From contig DHDP01000014.1 in assembly GCA_002399405.1 (NCBI GenBank), positions 1 through 64,000 on the forward strand: DNA of 64,000 nucleotides, given 5' to 3'. Each line of letters opens with the position of its first letter. Position 1 is the first letter of the stretch. Below are positions 15,663-24,200 of the stretch, one piece after another. The notes under the pieces were generated by a model. That model was given only the letters and a program-made list of their open reading frames with translations, searched no databases and was not told the DNA's origin. The position numbers and the translations under genes were made by a program. This stretch comes from Treponema sp. UBA4873 (GTDB lineage Bacteria > Spirochaetota > Spirochaetia > Treponematales > Treponemataceae).

Positions 15663-16570
15663 AAAACAAAACCAGTGACGATGCATCAATCAGGTCTTCC
15701 AGGACCTTTTCCAGTATTCTGCCGTGGTTCGCAATGGCTTTAACAAAGCAGACCCGCGCAGCATATATCAACCTTATCCGAAAAGTATATGTGAACTTCG
15801 TGAAGATACAACAGCAGGAAAAGAAACATAAAATTCACATTCCTGTTATTTATATAGATTCTAAAGTCGACGATAAAATACCGTTTACACCGGAGAAAGT
15901 CGGCATATATCTTAACTTCGTCAATTATTTCGTACGGCCGATCTCGATGCTTGTTAAACGATTCGGCATCCGGAAAGCAGCTCCGATTTGCACTGAATAT
16001 ATTAATTTTATAGCCTCGCTGTATGAAGATGCCGGAACGATTTACAGATACTGCCTCACGACGACACATCGTCCCGATTATAAAAAGAACAAACAGTTCC
16101 GGTTCATCCATAAAAATGATCCCCACTACCTGTGCGTGCCGAGCCTTCATATCTGCATTGTCACCGGCTGCTATTCTTTTTTCAGAAATCTGTTCATTAA
16201 AGAAAATTTTACGCAAAAGGAACAGGACCTGTGGAATAAGGAACTCTATGCAGACGCGGTCGCCATCGGGGAAAGCGTACTTTTCGTCAAACAGCACAGC
16301 GTAAACTGCATTCCCGCGGCTTTATACATGATGACGATAAAGCACAGTGAGCAGTTTACGACATATGATTCAGTAAATTTTATTAACAGTCTGTTCGCGT
16401 ACGACAATACAATCGCGCCGGACGACAGGCTCGAAATTATCAATCACATTAACTTTATGTATGAGCGGCTTCTGCTTGAAGGCGCTTATTGCGACGTCTG
16501 GCAGGAACCTATAAAGCACTGGATCAGGCTCTATGCCGCGCAGACGAATCAGCCGATGGACCGGCAATAA
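15659..16570 (+). CDS. Hypothetical protein with PAP2-like motifs
   Basis: 303 residues, translationally coupled to rqcH by an ATGA overlap. There is no signal peptide, and strongly hydrophobic stretches are few. Two short motifs recall type-2 phosphatidic acid phosphatases: VPSLHICIVTG (about residues 160-170) resembles the central PSLH motif, and about 45 residues later ESVLFVKQHSVNCIP resembles the C-terminal histidine motif. The first motif of the family (KxxxxxxRP) is only loosely met by a basic stretch near HRPDYKKNKQFR. It may be a diverged PAP2-like enzyme or a treponeme-specific protein; function is not established. Confidence 0.6.
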   Translation: MKNKTSDDASIRSSRTFSSILPWFAMALTKQTRAAYINLIRKVYVNFVKIQQQEKKHKIHIPVIYIDSKVDDKIPFTPEKVGIYLNFVNYFVRPISMLVKRFGIRKAAPICTEYINFIASLYEDAGTIYRYCLTTTHRPDYKKNKQFRFIHKNDPHYLCVPSLHICIVTGCYSFFRNLFIKENFTQKEQDLWNKELYADAVAIGESVLFVKQHSVNCIPAALYMMTIKHSEQFTTYDSVNFINSLFAYDNTIAPDDRLEIINHINFMYERLLLEGAYCDVWQEPIKHWIRLYAAQTNQPMDRQ

Positions 16571-16574
16571 CGGA

Positions 16575-16605
16575 ACCGTCCCTCAAGTGAAATCTTCGGG
16601 ACGGT
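16575..16605. terminator. Bidirectional terminator-like hairpin
   Basis: ACCGTCCC (16575-16582) pairs with GGGACGGT (16598-16605) around a 15-nt loop, between the convergent PAP2-like gene and the helicase gene. There is no long T-run on either strand, so termination may be weak or factor-assisted. Confidence 0.5.
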
Positions 16606-16612
16606 CCTGAAC

Positions 16613-18733
16613 TTAAAATCGTTCCGCCCGTTCCGACGACTTTCTGCGGTATAATCCTGCGCTTCCGCTACGCTCCGTCGGGGTATGAACGTTCGGACGG
16701 CCGTGCGATTTATACGAACCGCCGGCATAACCGCCTGCCGCTCCTTTATCCTCGCGGCCTCCGCGCTCACTGCGTCCGAATTTACCGTGTCCGCCGTGCT
16801 CACCGAAACCGCCTCTTCTGCCGCCGAATCCTCCGCGCTCTTCGCGGCCCCCGCGCTCTTCGCGGAACGGGCGTTCTTCGCGGCCTCCGCGCTCCCCCCG
16901 GGAGCCGCTCCGTTCACCGTCAAAGCAGCCGCCGTCTTTCGTGTCGAGGTGCATATGTGGAATGCTGCTGTCGCGCTTCGCCATCTCAAGCGCCTTTTTC
17001 GCCGATGCGGCAGGAAGGCTGAGCAGCGTGAAGTTCGCCGATATGTCGATGCGGTCGACGAAACGTCCCGGAATATGAAGCAGATCGCTGAAGTAATCGG
17101 CTATGGCGCGCGGGTTATATCCGTCGCGGCGGCCCATCTGTACGTACAGACGCATCTGATCGCCGTCGGAAGCGAATCCGCGGCTGCCGCCCTGCTGCCG
17201 CATGCTGTTTATTGAACCGTAGCGTTTCTTATCGAGCGACTTGCCGTACATGACGGACATGACGGCCGCGAGAACCTGTTGAGGTTCGCTGTCTTTGCAC
17301 AGCTCGGCGGCCATATCCGCAAACTGCGAAGGCGGAATAATAAGCGATTCAACCGGCGCACCGGAAGATTCTGCAGTTGTTTCCCCTGTTTCCGCACTGC
17401 TGTCTTCCGCAGCGTCTGCATCCGCCGGAACGGCGTCTCCTTCAATCGGTACGATTTCATCGCTGTCGGACAGGGACGAATCGTTTTCCGCGGTTTCATC
17501 TTCAACGGCCAGCGCCGGCGCGTTTTTACCAAGACCGATGTCGACTTTGAGCTGTTCGAAAAGCCGTGCGCGTTTTTTGTCGAGCACTTCGTCTACGGTC
17601 GGGACCGACTCTTCCTTCATTTCTCCCTTCGTGCTTTTCCGCACGGCATTCTGCATGTAACCGAGCTTGCGTCGTTCTTCAGGCTTCACGAACGTTACGG
17701 CAGTTCCAGCCGAACCTGCGCGGCCCGTTCGTCCGATGCGGTGCACGTATGTTGCGCCGTCGAACGGAAGCGAATAATTAACAACGTGGCTCAGCCCCGA
17801 AATATCGATGCCGCGGGCAGCAACGTCGGTTGCAACGAGAATACGCGTTTTTCTGGTGCGGAAACGGGCAAGAATTTTCTCGCGCTGATTCTGCGCAATG
17901 TCGCCGTGAAGGGCCGCAACTTCATATCCCCGCTCGTCGAGCTGACGGCACACGTTGTCCGCATCCATCTTTGTCTGCGTAAAGACGAGCCCGTAAAAAT
18001 CATCGGAAAAATCAATAAGACGTACGAGTGCCTCTATTTTCTCGCTCTCGCGCACCACCCAGTATTTCTGTTCGATAAGAAGCGGTTCGTCTACGACGCC
18101 TTCTTCCTCGACAATCTCGTATTCGCCCATGAACTTCTGGGCGATTTTGAGAATCGGCGCCGGCATCGTCGCGCTGAAAAGGAGAATGCGGCTCGCGGGA
18201 TTCGCCTTCTCAAATATCGCCTCGATATCGTCGATAAAGCCCATGTCGAGCATCTCGTCGCCTTCATCGAGGATGAAATAGTCTATTTTGCTGATATCGA
18301 GCGTGCCGCGTTCAAGGTGGTCCTGAATGCGTCCCGGCGTACCGACGACGATTTCTGCTCCGCGCTTCAGATCGCGTATCTGCTGCCCCATGGAAGCGCC
18401 GCCGTAAACAACGCACGTGCGCGGAGATCTGCCTTCCGTAAAGGACTGCATTTCCGTGCATGTCTGCATGGCGAGTTCCCGCGTGGGCTCAAGAATAAGC
18501 GCCTGTACGGAACTGCTTCCGTCGCGAAGCTTCTGCACAAGCGGCAGACCGAACGCCGCCGTTTTTCCCGTACCTGTACGTGCGCGCGCAATAACGTTCG
18601 CATCGCCGTTCAAAAGCCGCGGAATTGCGAGCACCTGAATCGGTGACGGAGTGACAAAGCCTTTACGGGCTACCGCTGCCAGGGTCTGCTCATCGAGACC
18701 GAGGTCTTCAAAAGAGATTTCTTCTGATTCCAT
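16613..18733 (-). CDS. DEAD-box RNA helicase with DbpA-type RNA-binding domain and RGG tail
   Basis: 706 residues, resembling DeaD/CsdA. Helicase core: Q motif about 28-33, motif I ARTGTGKT (51-58), PTREL, TPGRI, motif II DEGD (156-159), SAT (187-189), and HRIGRTGRAG near 340. Acidic linker about 400-480. Residues about 530-610 form a DbpA-like RNA-binding domain (MRLYVQMGRRDGYNPRAIAD). The tail from about 620 is rich in RGG, RGE and GGR repeats, typical of RNA-binding tails. Motif II reads DEGD in place of DEAD, a conspicuous variant. Likely roles are ribosome assembly and cold-stress RNA unwinding. The start ATG has AGG 7 nt upstream and a long leader. Confidence 0.93.
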   Translation of the reverse strand: MESEEISFEDLGLDEQTLAAVARKGFVTPSPIQVLAIPRLLNGDANVIARARTGTGKTAAFGLPLVQKLRDGSSSVQALILEPTRELAMQTCTEMQSFTEGRSPRTCVVYGGASMGQQIRDLKRGAEIVVGTPGRIQDHLERGTLDISKIDYFILDEGDEMLDMGFIDDIEAIFEKANPASRILLFSATMPAPILKIAQKFMGEYEIVEEEGVVDEPLLIEQKYWVVRESEKIEALVRLIDFSDDFYGLVFTQTKMDADNVCRQLDERGYEVAALHGDIAQNQREKILARFRTRKTRILVATDVAARGIDISGLSHVVNYSLPFDGATYVHRIGRTGRAGSAGTAVTFVKPEERRKLGYMQNAVRKSTKGEMKEESVPTVDEVLDKKRARLFEQLKVDIGLGKNAPALAVEDETAENDSSLSDSDEIVPIEGDAVPADADAAEDSSAETGETTAESSGAPVESLIIPPSQFADMAAELCKDSEPQQVLAAVMSVMYGKSLDKKRYGSINSMRQQGGSRGFASDGDQMRLYVQMGRRDGYNPRAIADYFSDLLHIPGRFVDRIDISANFTLLSLPAASAKKALEMAKRDSSIPHMHLDTKDGGCFDGERSGSRGERGGREERPFREERGGREERGGFGGRRGGFGEHGGHGKFGRSERGGREDKGAAGGYAGGSYKSHGRPNVHTPTERSGSAGLYRRKSSERAERF

Positions 18734-19033
18734 ATGTATACCTGTATCCTGCGGGCCGGTTAAAACCGCCCTTTAATTCGTGTGACGAGAGTGACAGGAA
18801 GCATATAAACCAGAAATCCGTAACCAGTTTTATGGGATTGGAAAAGAATTAAAGGCAGTCCGACTAATCGTGCATGCGTCCATCAGACATAGCACACGTA
18901 TACATGATATTAGTATAAAAAGATAATAGTTGCAAGCAGATAGTGCAATATTTCGCATTTATTACTGTTTTCCGGAAAAGTTTTGCAGCAATAATTTGAT
19001 TTTTTTGCGAATTTATGGTATTCTATAATCTAT
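18734..19033. promoter_or_regulatory. Divergent regulatory region between the helicase and carD
   Basis: No gene is visible in these 300 bp. For the helicase (minus), TTGCAA (18935-18930) and TAATAT (18912-18907) with 17-bp spacing would give a leader of roughly 165 nt, as is common for cold-shock helicases. A GGGCCGGTT/AACCGCCC hairpin lies in that leader near 18750-18775. For carD (plus), a perfect TATAAT at 19024-19029 ends 4 nt before the ATG. Confidence 0.45.
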
Positions 19034-20011
19034 ATGGCAAAAGCAACTAATTCGGGAAAGCCGGTAAAATCCGGGTCTTCGAGAAAGACGGGAAAATCAG
19101 CTGCAGCAGGAAAGTCCGTAAAGACGATAAAATCTTCTTCAAAAGGGAAATCAGGTTCCGCAGGCAAATCGTCCACAGGGAAATCCGCAGCATCGGGCAA
19201 AGTTTCTGCGTCTTCAAAAACTATTCCATCGGGGAAAAAATCGTCTGCAACAAGCAAAGGAAACAAATCTACTACTAAAGTGAAAACATCAGTACCGGCG
19301 ACAAAATTCAAAATCAATCAGAAAGTCGTTTATCCCAGCCAGGGGGTAGGCAAAGTTACAGATATTACGGAGCAGGTCTTTAAAGAACAGAAGCTGTGGT
19401 ACTACAATATTTACATCGAAGCTTCCGATATGGTCGTTATGGTTCCCGTCGACCGGGCGGAAGAACTCGGCATCCGTGCTATCGTCTCGGCGGACGAAGC
19501 GGAACGGGCGCTCAATCTTCTTTCTGACGATTTCGAGCCGATTACGTCCGACTGGAAACTGCGTTATCAGATGAACCTCGACCTGCTGAAAAAGGGCAGC
19601 ATTCTCGATATTGCCACTATCGTACGCTGCCTGTATAACCGCAGCAAGGTGAAGGAACTGCCGATCCTTGAACGGAAACTATACGACTCCGCACGAAAGC
19701 TCCTTGAGGACGAAATCTCGTTCGCTATGGGGAAGGCGGCAAAGGAAGTCGAATCGCTCATCCATGCAAAACTTGAACCGCTCGGATCGGCGCCGAAAGT
19801 AAAACACGTCGTCAACATCGATGATGACGAAGACGACAATCTGATGGACGACATGGAAGAGAAAGAATCGTCGGACGAACATGATGACGAAGAGGAAGAA
19901 ACGGACGAACATGAGGAAGAAGATTCTACGGATGATTCCGACGATGACGCGGCCGATGAATCAGACGATTCCGAAAGCAGCAGCGATTCTTTCGACAACG
20001 ACAGCTTCTAA
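19034..20011 (+). CDS. carD: CarD-family transcriptional regulator with basic N-tail and acidic C-tail
   Basis: 325 residues in three parts. Residues 1-90 are a Lys/Ser/Gly-rich, histone-H1-like tail with repeated GKS units. Residues about 91-250 are the CarD domain: the RNA-polymerase-binding Tudor-like part (KFKINQKVVYPSQGVGKVTD) and the helical DNA-contacting part. Residues about 255-325 are almost entirely Asp, Glu and Ser. CarD binds the RNA polymerase beta subunit and stabilises the open promoter complex; it is general in spirochaetes. Ordinary CarD proteins have about 160-180 residues, so both tails are additions. A TATAAT 4 nt before the ATG implies a leaderless transcript. ispDF follows after 14 bp. 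Confidence 0.92.
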   Translation: MAKATNSGKPVKSGSSRKTGKSAAAGKSVKTIKSSSKGKSGSAGKSSTGKSAASGKVSASSKTIPSGKKSSATSKGNKSTTKVKTSVPATKFKINQKVVYPSQGVGKVTDITEQVFKEQKLWYYNIYIEASDMVVMVPVDRAEELGIRAIVSADEAERALNLLSDDFEPITSDWKLRYQMNLDLLKKGSILDIATIVRCLYNRSKVKELPILERKLYDSARKLLEDEISFAMGKAAKEVESLIHAKLEPLGSAPKVKHVVNIDDDEDDNLMDDMEEKESSDEHDDEEEETDEHEEEDSTDDSDDDAADESDDSESSSDSFDNDSF

Positions 20012-20025
20012 GGAATTACGGCTGA

Positions 20026-21234
20026 ATGACTGACGGTTCGATTTCTTCAATTCATGCGGCCGTTGTCATCGCAGCGGCAGGCTCTTCTTCACGCATGGGC
20101 GCTTCGGTGCGAAAACAATATCTCCCGCTCGGAAACGGCACCGTCCTTTCCGAAGCGGTGAAACCTTTCCTTCAGACGCTCCACTGCTCAATCCTTGTAA
20201 TTACAATTCCCGCAGACGAAGACGAATCGTATGCGGCGGCGGCATTATCAGCCGATAAAAGCATGGCATCCCTTCTTACGCAGACAAAGCTGATTTTTGT
20301 GCACGGAGGAGAAAGCCGCTGTGCGTCGGTAAAATGCGCACTTGAAGCAATCGCTTCGTCCGGAACGACATGCGATATTGTGCTCGTCCACGACGCGGCC
20401 AGGCCTTTCGTAACCGGGAAAATAATACGGGACGCGGCGGCTGCGGCAGTCGGAAACGGTGCGTCCGTACCGGCAGTTACGCCCGTGGACACACAGAAGG
20501 AAACTGACGGACACGGAATCATCATCCGTCATCTTCAGCGGAGCACACTCGCGGCGGTCCAGACTCCCCAGGCGTTCCTGTTTGCGCAGTTTCTTGAAGC
20601 GCACCGGAAAGCGGCGCTCGACGGATGCACGTACACGGACGACACTGAAATCTGGGATAAATACGTCGGACGCGTCGTCACTGTTCCGGGCGATGTCCGC
20701 AACAGAAAAATAACGTTCGCTTCGGATATGGATAAAACAATGAACGATTCACGCGCAATAATTCACACCGGTCTCGGGTACGACATACATCCGCTCGCAG
20801 CCGGACGCAGGCTGCTGCTCGGAGGAATAGAACTTCCGTTCGACAAAGGGGAAGCCGGCCATTCGGACGGCGATGTGCTGCTCCATGCAATAACCGACGC
20901 GCTGCTCGGGGCTTCAGGGCTCGGCGACATAGGCAGCTTTTTCCCGCCCGAAGACGACAAGTGGAAAGACGCCGACTCGGCATGTCTTCTCGAAACTGTG
21001 TGGCGGAAAGTTACGGCTGCCGGCTGGCGTCTCGTCAACATGGACTGCATCGTAAAACTCGAGCAGCCGAAATTTCTTCCCTACAGGAACGCCGTGCGCA
21101 GTTCCATAGCAGGAATTCTCCGCACCGACAGTGAAAAGATTTTTGTTAAAGCTAAAACCGGCGAAAAAATGGGAGACGTCGGACAGGGCAACGCCGTCGA
21201 AGCGTGGTGCTCGTGTCTGCTCGAAAAACCGTAA
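20026..21234 (+). CDS. ispDF: Bifunctional IspD-IspF enzyme (MEP isoprenoid pathway)
   Basis: 402 residues. The N-terminal IspD half (1 to about 235) is the CDP-ME synthase: AAVVIAAAGSSSRMGASVRK nucleotide-binding loop, VLVHDAARPF, and VTPVDTQKETDG. The C-terminal IspF half (about 246-402) is the MECDP synthase: GYDIH with metal ligands D253 and H255, GHSDGDVLLHAITDALLGA, and TGEKMGDVGQGNAVEA. They catalyse non-consecutive steps around IspE, and the fusion is known in several lineages including treponemes. It lies 14 bp after carD, in the same order as I recall for Treponema pallidum. A terminator for the opposite-strand gene follows. Confidence 0.96.
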   Translation: MTDGSISSIHAAVVIAAAGSSSRMGASVRKQYLPLGNGTVLSEAVKPFLQTLHCSILVITIPADEDESYAAAALSADKSMASLLTQTKLIFVHGGESRCASVKCALEAIASSGTTCDIVLVHDAARPFVTGKIIRDAAAAAVGNGASVPAVTPVDTQKETDGHGIIIRHLQRSTLAAVQTPQAFLFAQFLEAHRKAALDGCTYTDDTEIWDKYVGRVVTVPGDVRNRKITFASDMDKTMNDSRAIIHTGLGYDIHPLAAGRRLLLGGIELPFDKGEAGHSDGDVLLHAITDALLGASGLGDIGSFFPPEDDKWKDADSACLLETVWRKVTAAGWRLVNMDCIVKLEQPKFLPYRNAVRSSIAGILRTDSEKIFVKAKTGEKMGDVGQGNAVEAWCSCLLEKP

Positions 21235-21260
21235 AAAAAGGCGTCCGTTCAGGGGACGCC
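21233..21260 (-). terminator. Terminator of the coiled-coil gene operon
   Basis: On the minus strand, GGCGTCCC-CTGAAC-GGACGCC forms a 7-bp GC stem followed by seven T residues, 22 bp after the stop of the coiled-coil gene. It overlaps the last base pairs of ispDF on the other strand. Confidence 0.88.
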
Positions 21261-21281
21261 CGTCGGTAATTCAGTTATTAA

Positions 21282-24200
21282 TCACATATTGTCGGGAAGT
21301 TCAAGCACCATTTCGATTTCCGTCTGAGTCCGGTTCATGCGCTTTGCAATCTGCGGAATGGTCCAGCCCTGACGCTTAAGATACTTGATGTTCTCGCGGT
21401 CCTGCGGCGACAAACGCTCGTCGCTTTTCTCGGGATGCTTTTCAAGATCCTGCTTCGTTATCTGATTCAAAAGCTTGAACTTCGATTCAATATCGTTCCT
21501 GAGCTCTTCAAGCCGTGATTCGCTGCGGCCGATCCCCTGCCGCGCGGAATTGAGCGCATCCATGCGTTTATCCGCTTCGGCAAGCAGCGCCTGCAGCGAA
21601 GAAAGCTTCGTCACCGCATCGCTTATCCTCGGTCCGCTTTTTATAATTTCGTCTACGTTGGTCTGAACGTCCTTTATTTCCTGCGGCAGTGAATCCGACT
21701 GACGGATGCACGCCTTAAGACGCTCTTCGAGAGCCTTGAGGTTGTCGAACGACGTGTTGACGTCCTTGTTCACGCGGTCGATAACGTCCTGTTTCTGCTC
21801 AAGGCGGTCGTACGAACCTGCAATGACGTTAAGTTTCTCCTGAAAATCACGCGCTGTTACTTCCATATTCTGCAGCTGGTCATACGTCGTCTGAAGTCCG
21901 CTGATTTTATTATCCATCGTATCGGAAAGATTGATCATCGTATCGTACTTCTTTCCGAGCGTGTCGATTTTCGCTTTCTGCGCGTCAAAATCCCTGAACC
22001 GGGTATTGATCTCCTCGCTTATCCTGCAGATCGCATTATACTGGTCGGTCAGTTTCGCCGCCGTCTGATTGAACGCTTCGATTCTCGTAAAATCCTCGTT
22101 GAGAGCCGCGATTTTTTCATCGAGCTGCTTCTTCATCTGGTCGGCTTTTTCGTACACCTGCATCTGGGACTTTACGTTCTGCAGCTCGCGGTTAAGCTCG
22201 CTCATGCGGCTCTGAATATCGTTCGAGTCGTTCTGCATTTTGAGAACGAATTTCGCCTGATTTGCGCTGTTTGCAACTTCGATGGAATCGATTTTTTCCT
22301 TCAGGCTGTTCAGTTTCTGCGTCGAGTCCGCGCTCTGTTTGCTCACGCGCTCTTCAGTGTCTTTGAGCATGTCTCCGTACATATCCTGCAGCTTAGTAAG
22401 AATTTCTTCCGACCGCTTTTCATACGACGCAACAGATTCGTCCGTTCTCGACTGCAGCTGCGTAATCTGCGAAACGAGATCGTCCTGCTGTTTTTTTACG
22501 CCGGCCGCATGCTGCGTCATATCAGCGGCAAGAGCCGCTTCCGCTTCGGTTATTTTTTTCTGGGAAGTGCTCTTGAGACTTTCGAGCTGCCCTCTGAACA
22601 TTTCGCTGGATTCATCGAGCTGCTGCTTCAGATGCTGCTTCCATGCGTTGAATTCGGAAAGCGCCGCGTCGATTGTCGACGAGCTCGTTTCCTGCCTGTT
22701 CGTCACGGCTTCCTCGAACGACTTCAGGCTTTCGAGCAGCCCGCTCTGCACTTTGCCGAGCTGTTCGTTTATTTTTTTCTGATATTCGTCGGACGCCTTC
22801 TTCAGGTATTCATCCGACGCAGACTGGGACTTGCTTACTTTTTCCTGCGTCTCTGCGGTGAAGCCGTCCACCGTCTGTCTGATGTCGTCGAGCCGGTTCT
22901 GAACGGAAGTCTGCGTATCTTTTATTCCCGCTGCAATCCGGTTCATCTGCTCGTCGTTTTTTTCCTGAAGCGCCGCAAGCTTTGCCTGCATGTCCTCGCT
23001 GTATTTCACTTCCATCGCACGGCGCGCGTTTTCATAGTCGGTCGTAAACAGCGTAAGTTTCCCGTCGAACGAACTTTTCCACGCAGTGAGATCTTCCTGC
23101 ATTTTGTTTCCGCGCGTCTTCAGGTCGTTGTCGAACGTATCCTCGAAATCCTTGAGCTTCGCGCTTACGTTCCCGACCGCCGTCGTCTTGAGCTCGTCGA
23201 TGTTCTTTTCAAGAGCGGCAAGCTGCGTTTCCATCGCGTCGTAATCGGTTTTGACCGATGCGGCAAATTCTCCATGCTTCTGCTGCTGGTCGGCCGTGAA
23301 TGTATCAAAATCGGCAAGCACACGCTTCCGTATCTCTTCCATCGCCTGCCGGAGATTTGCTTCGAGCGTATCCACATCCTTTCCCGACGTTTCAAGCCGG
23401 GAAAACTGATACTCGAGGTCTTTCTTATATGCACCGAGCTGTGAGTCGAGCGTCTTGAGCACGTCTTCCGCACGCGTTTCGGAAAGCTGCGTAGTCTTTT
23501 TTATTGATTCGCCCAGCGTTTTTTCGAGCTCTGCAAGCTTCGATTCCGCCCGGACACGGAATTTTTCGATTTCGTCGTCCACGGCCTTCACTTTCGCAGC
23601 AAGCTGCGGTGCAATGCTGTCCGCGCGCTTCTCCGCCGCGTCGCATTCCGACTGCAGCTGTCTGACCGAATCTTCGGCATTCTTTACGGAGGCCGCCGCC
23701 TGATTCGATACAGCCGCAAGCGATTCAGTCAGGGACGTCTTGAGCGTGTCGATTTTATTCTGAATACCGGCGCGGTATTTCTCTATAGTGTCATTGGCGG
23801 ACGCGGTAAATTTTTCGAACGCGACTTTCTCCATAGAATCCGCTTTCGATACGGCATTTTCAAAAAGACTGTTGTAACGCCCCTCAATGTCCTTCACCTG
23901 CGTTCCAAGCGACGTCTGCAGTCCTTCGAGGCTCTTTGCATTCGTCTGAACATTCTGCGCAATAAAATCGGACGTTTTCTTCGCTTCGCCGAGAGAAGCG
24001 TCGAGCTGTGTGCGCAACTCCGTAATCTGCCGATTGTACTGTCCGTCAAGGTCGGAAATGCGTTTGTTCAGCTCGGAAACGACGGAACCTTCCTTTTCGT
24101 CGTATATATTTTTGACCGACGCGGCCTGCTGTTCAAGTTCAGCCGTTTTCCGCGTAAGCTCTTCGGCGAGCTTCGCGTATATGTCGTTAAGTTTGCTGCT

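Noticed and set aside
17279..18646. Long plus-strand frame of 455 codons
   Set aside because: It is antisense to the clear DEAD-box helicase; no family motifs, and its Arg/Phe-rich composition is typical of the reverse strand of these genes.
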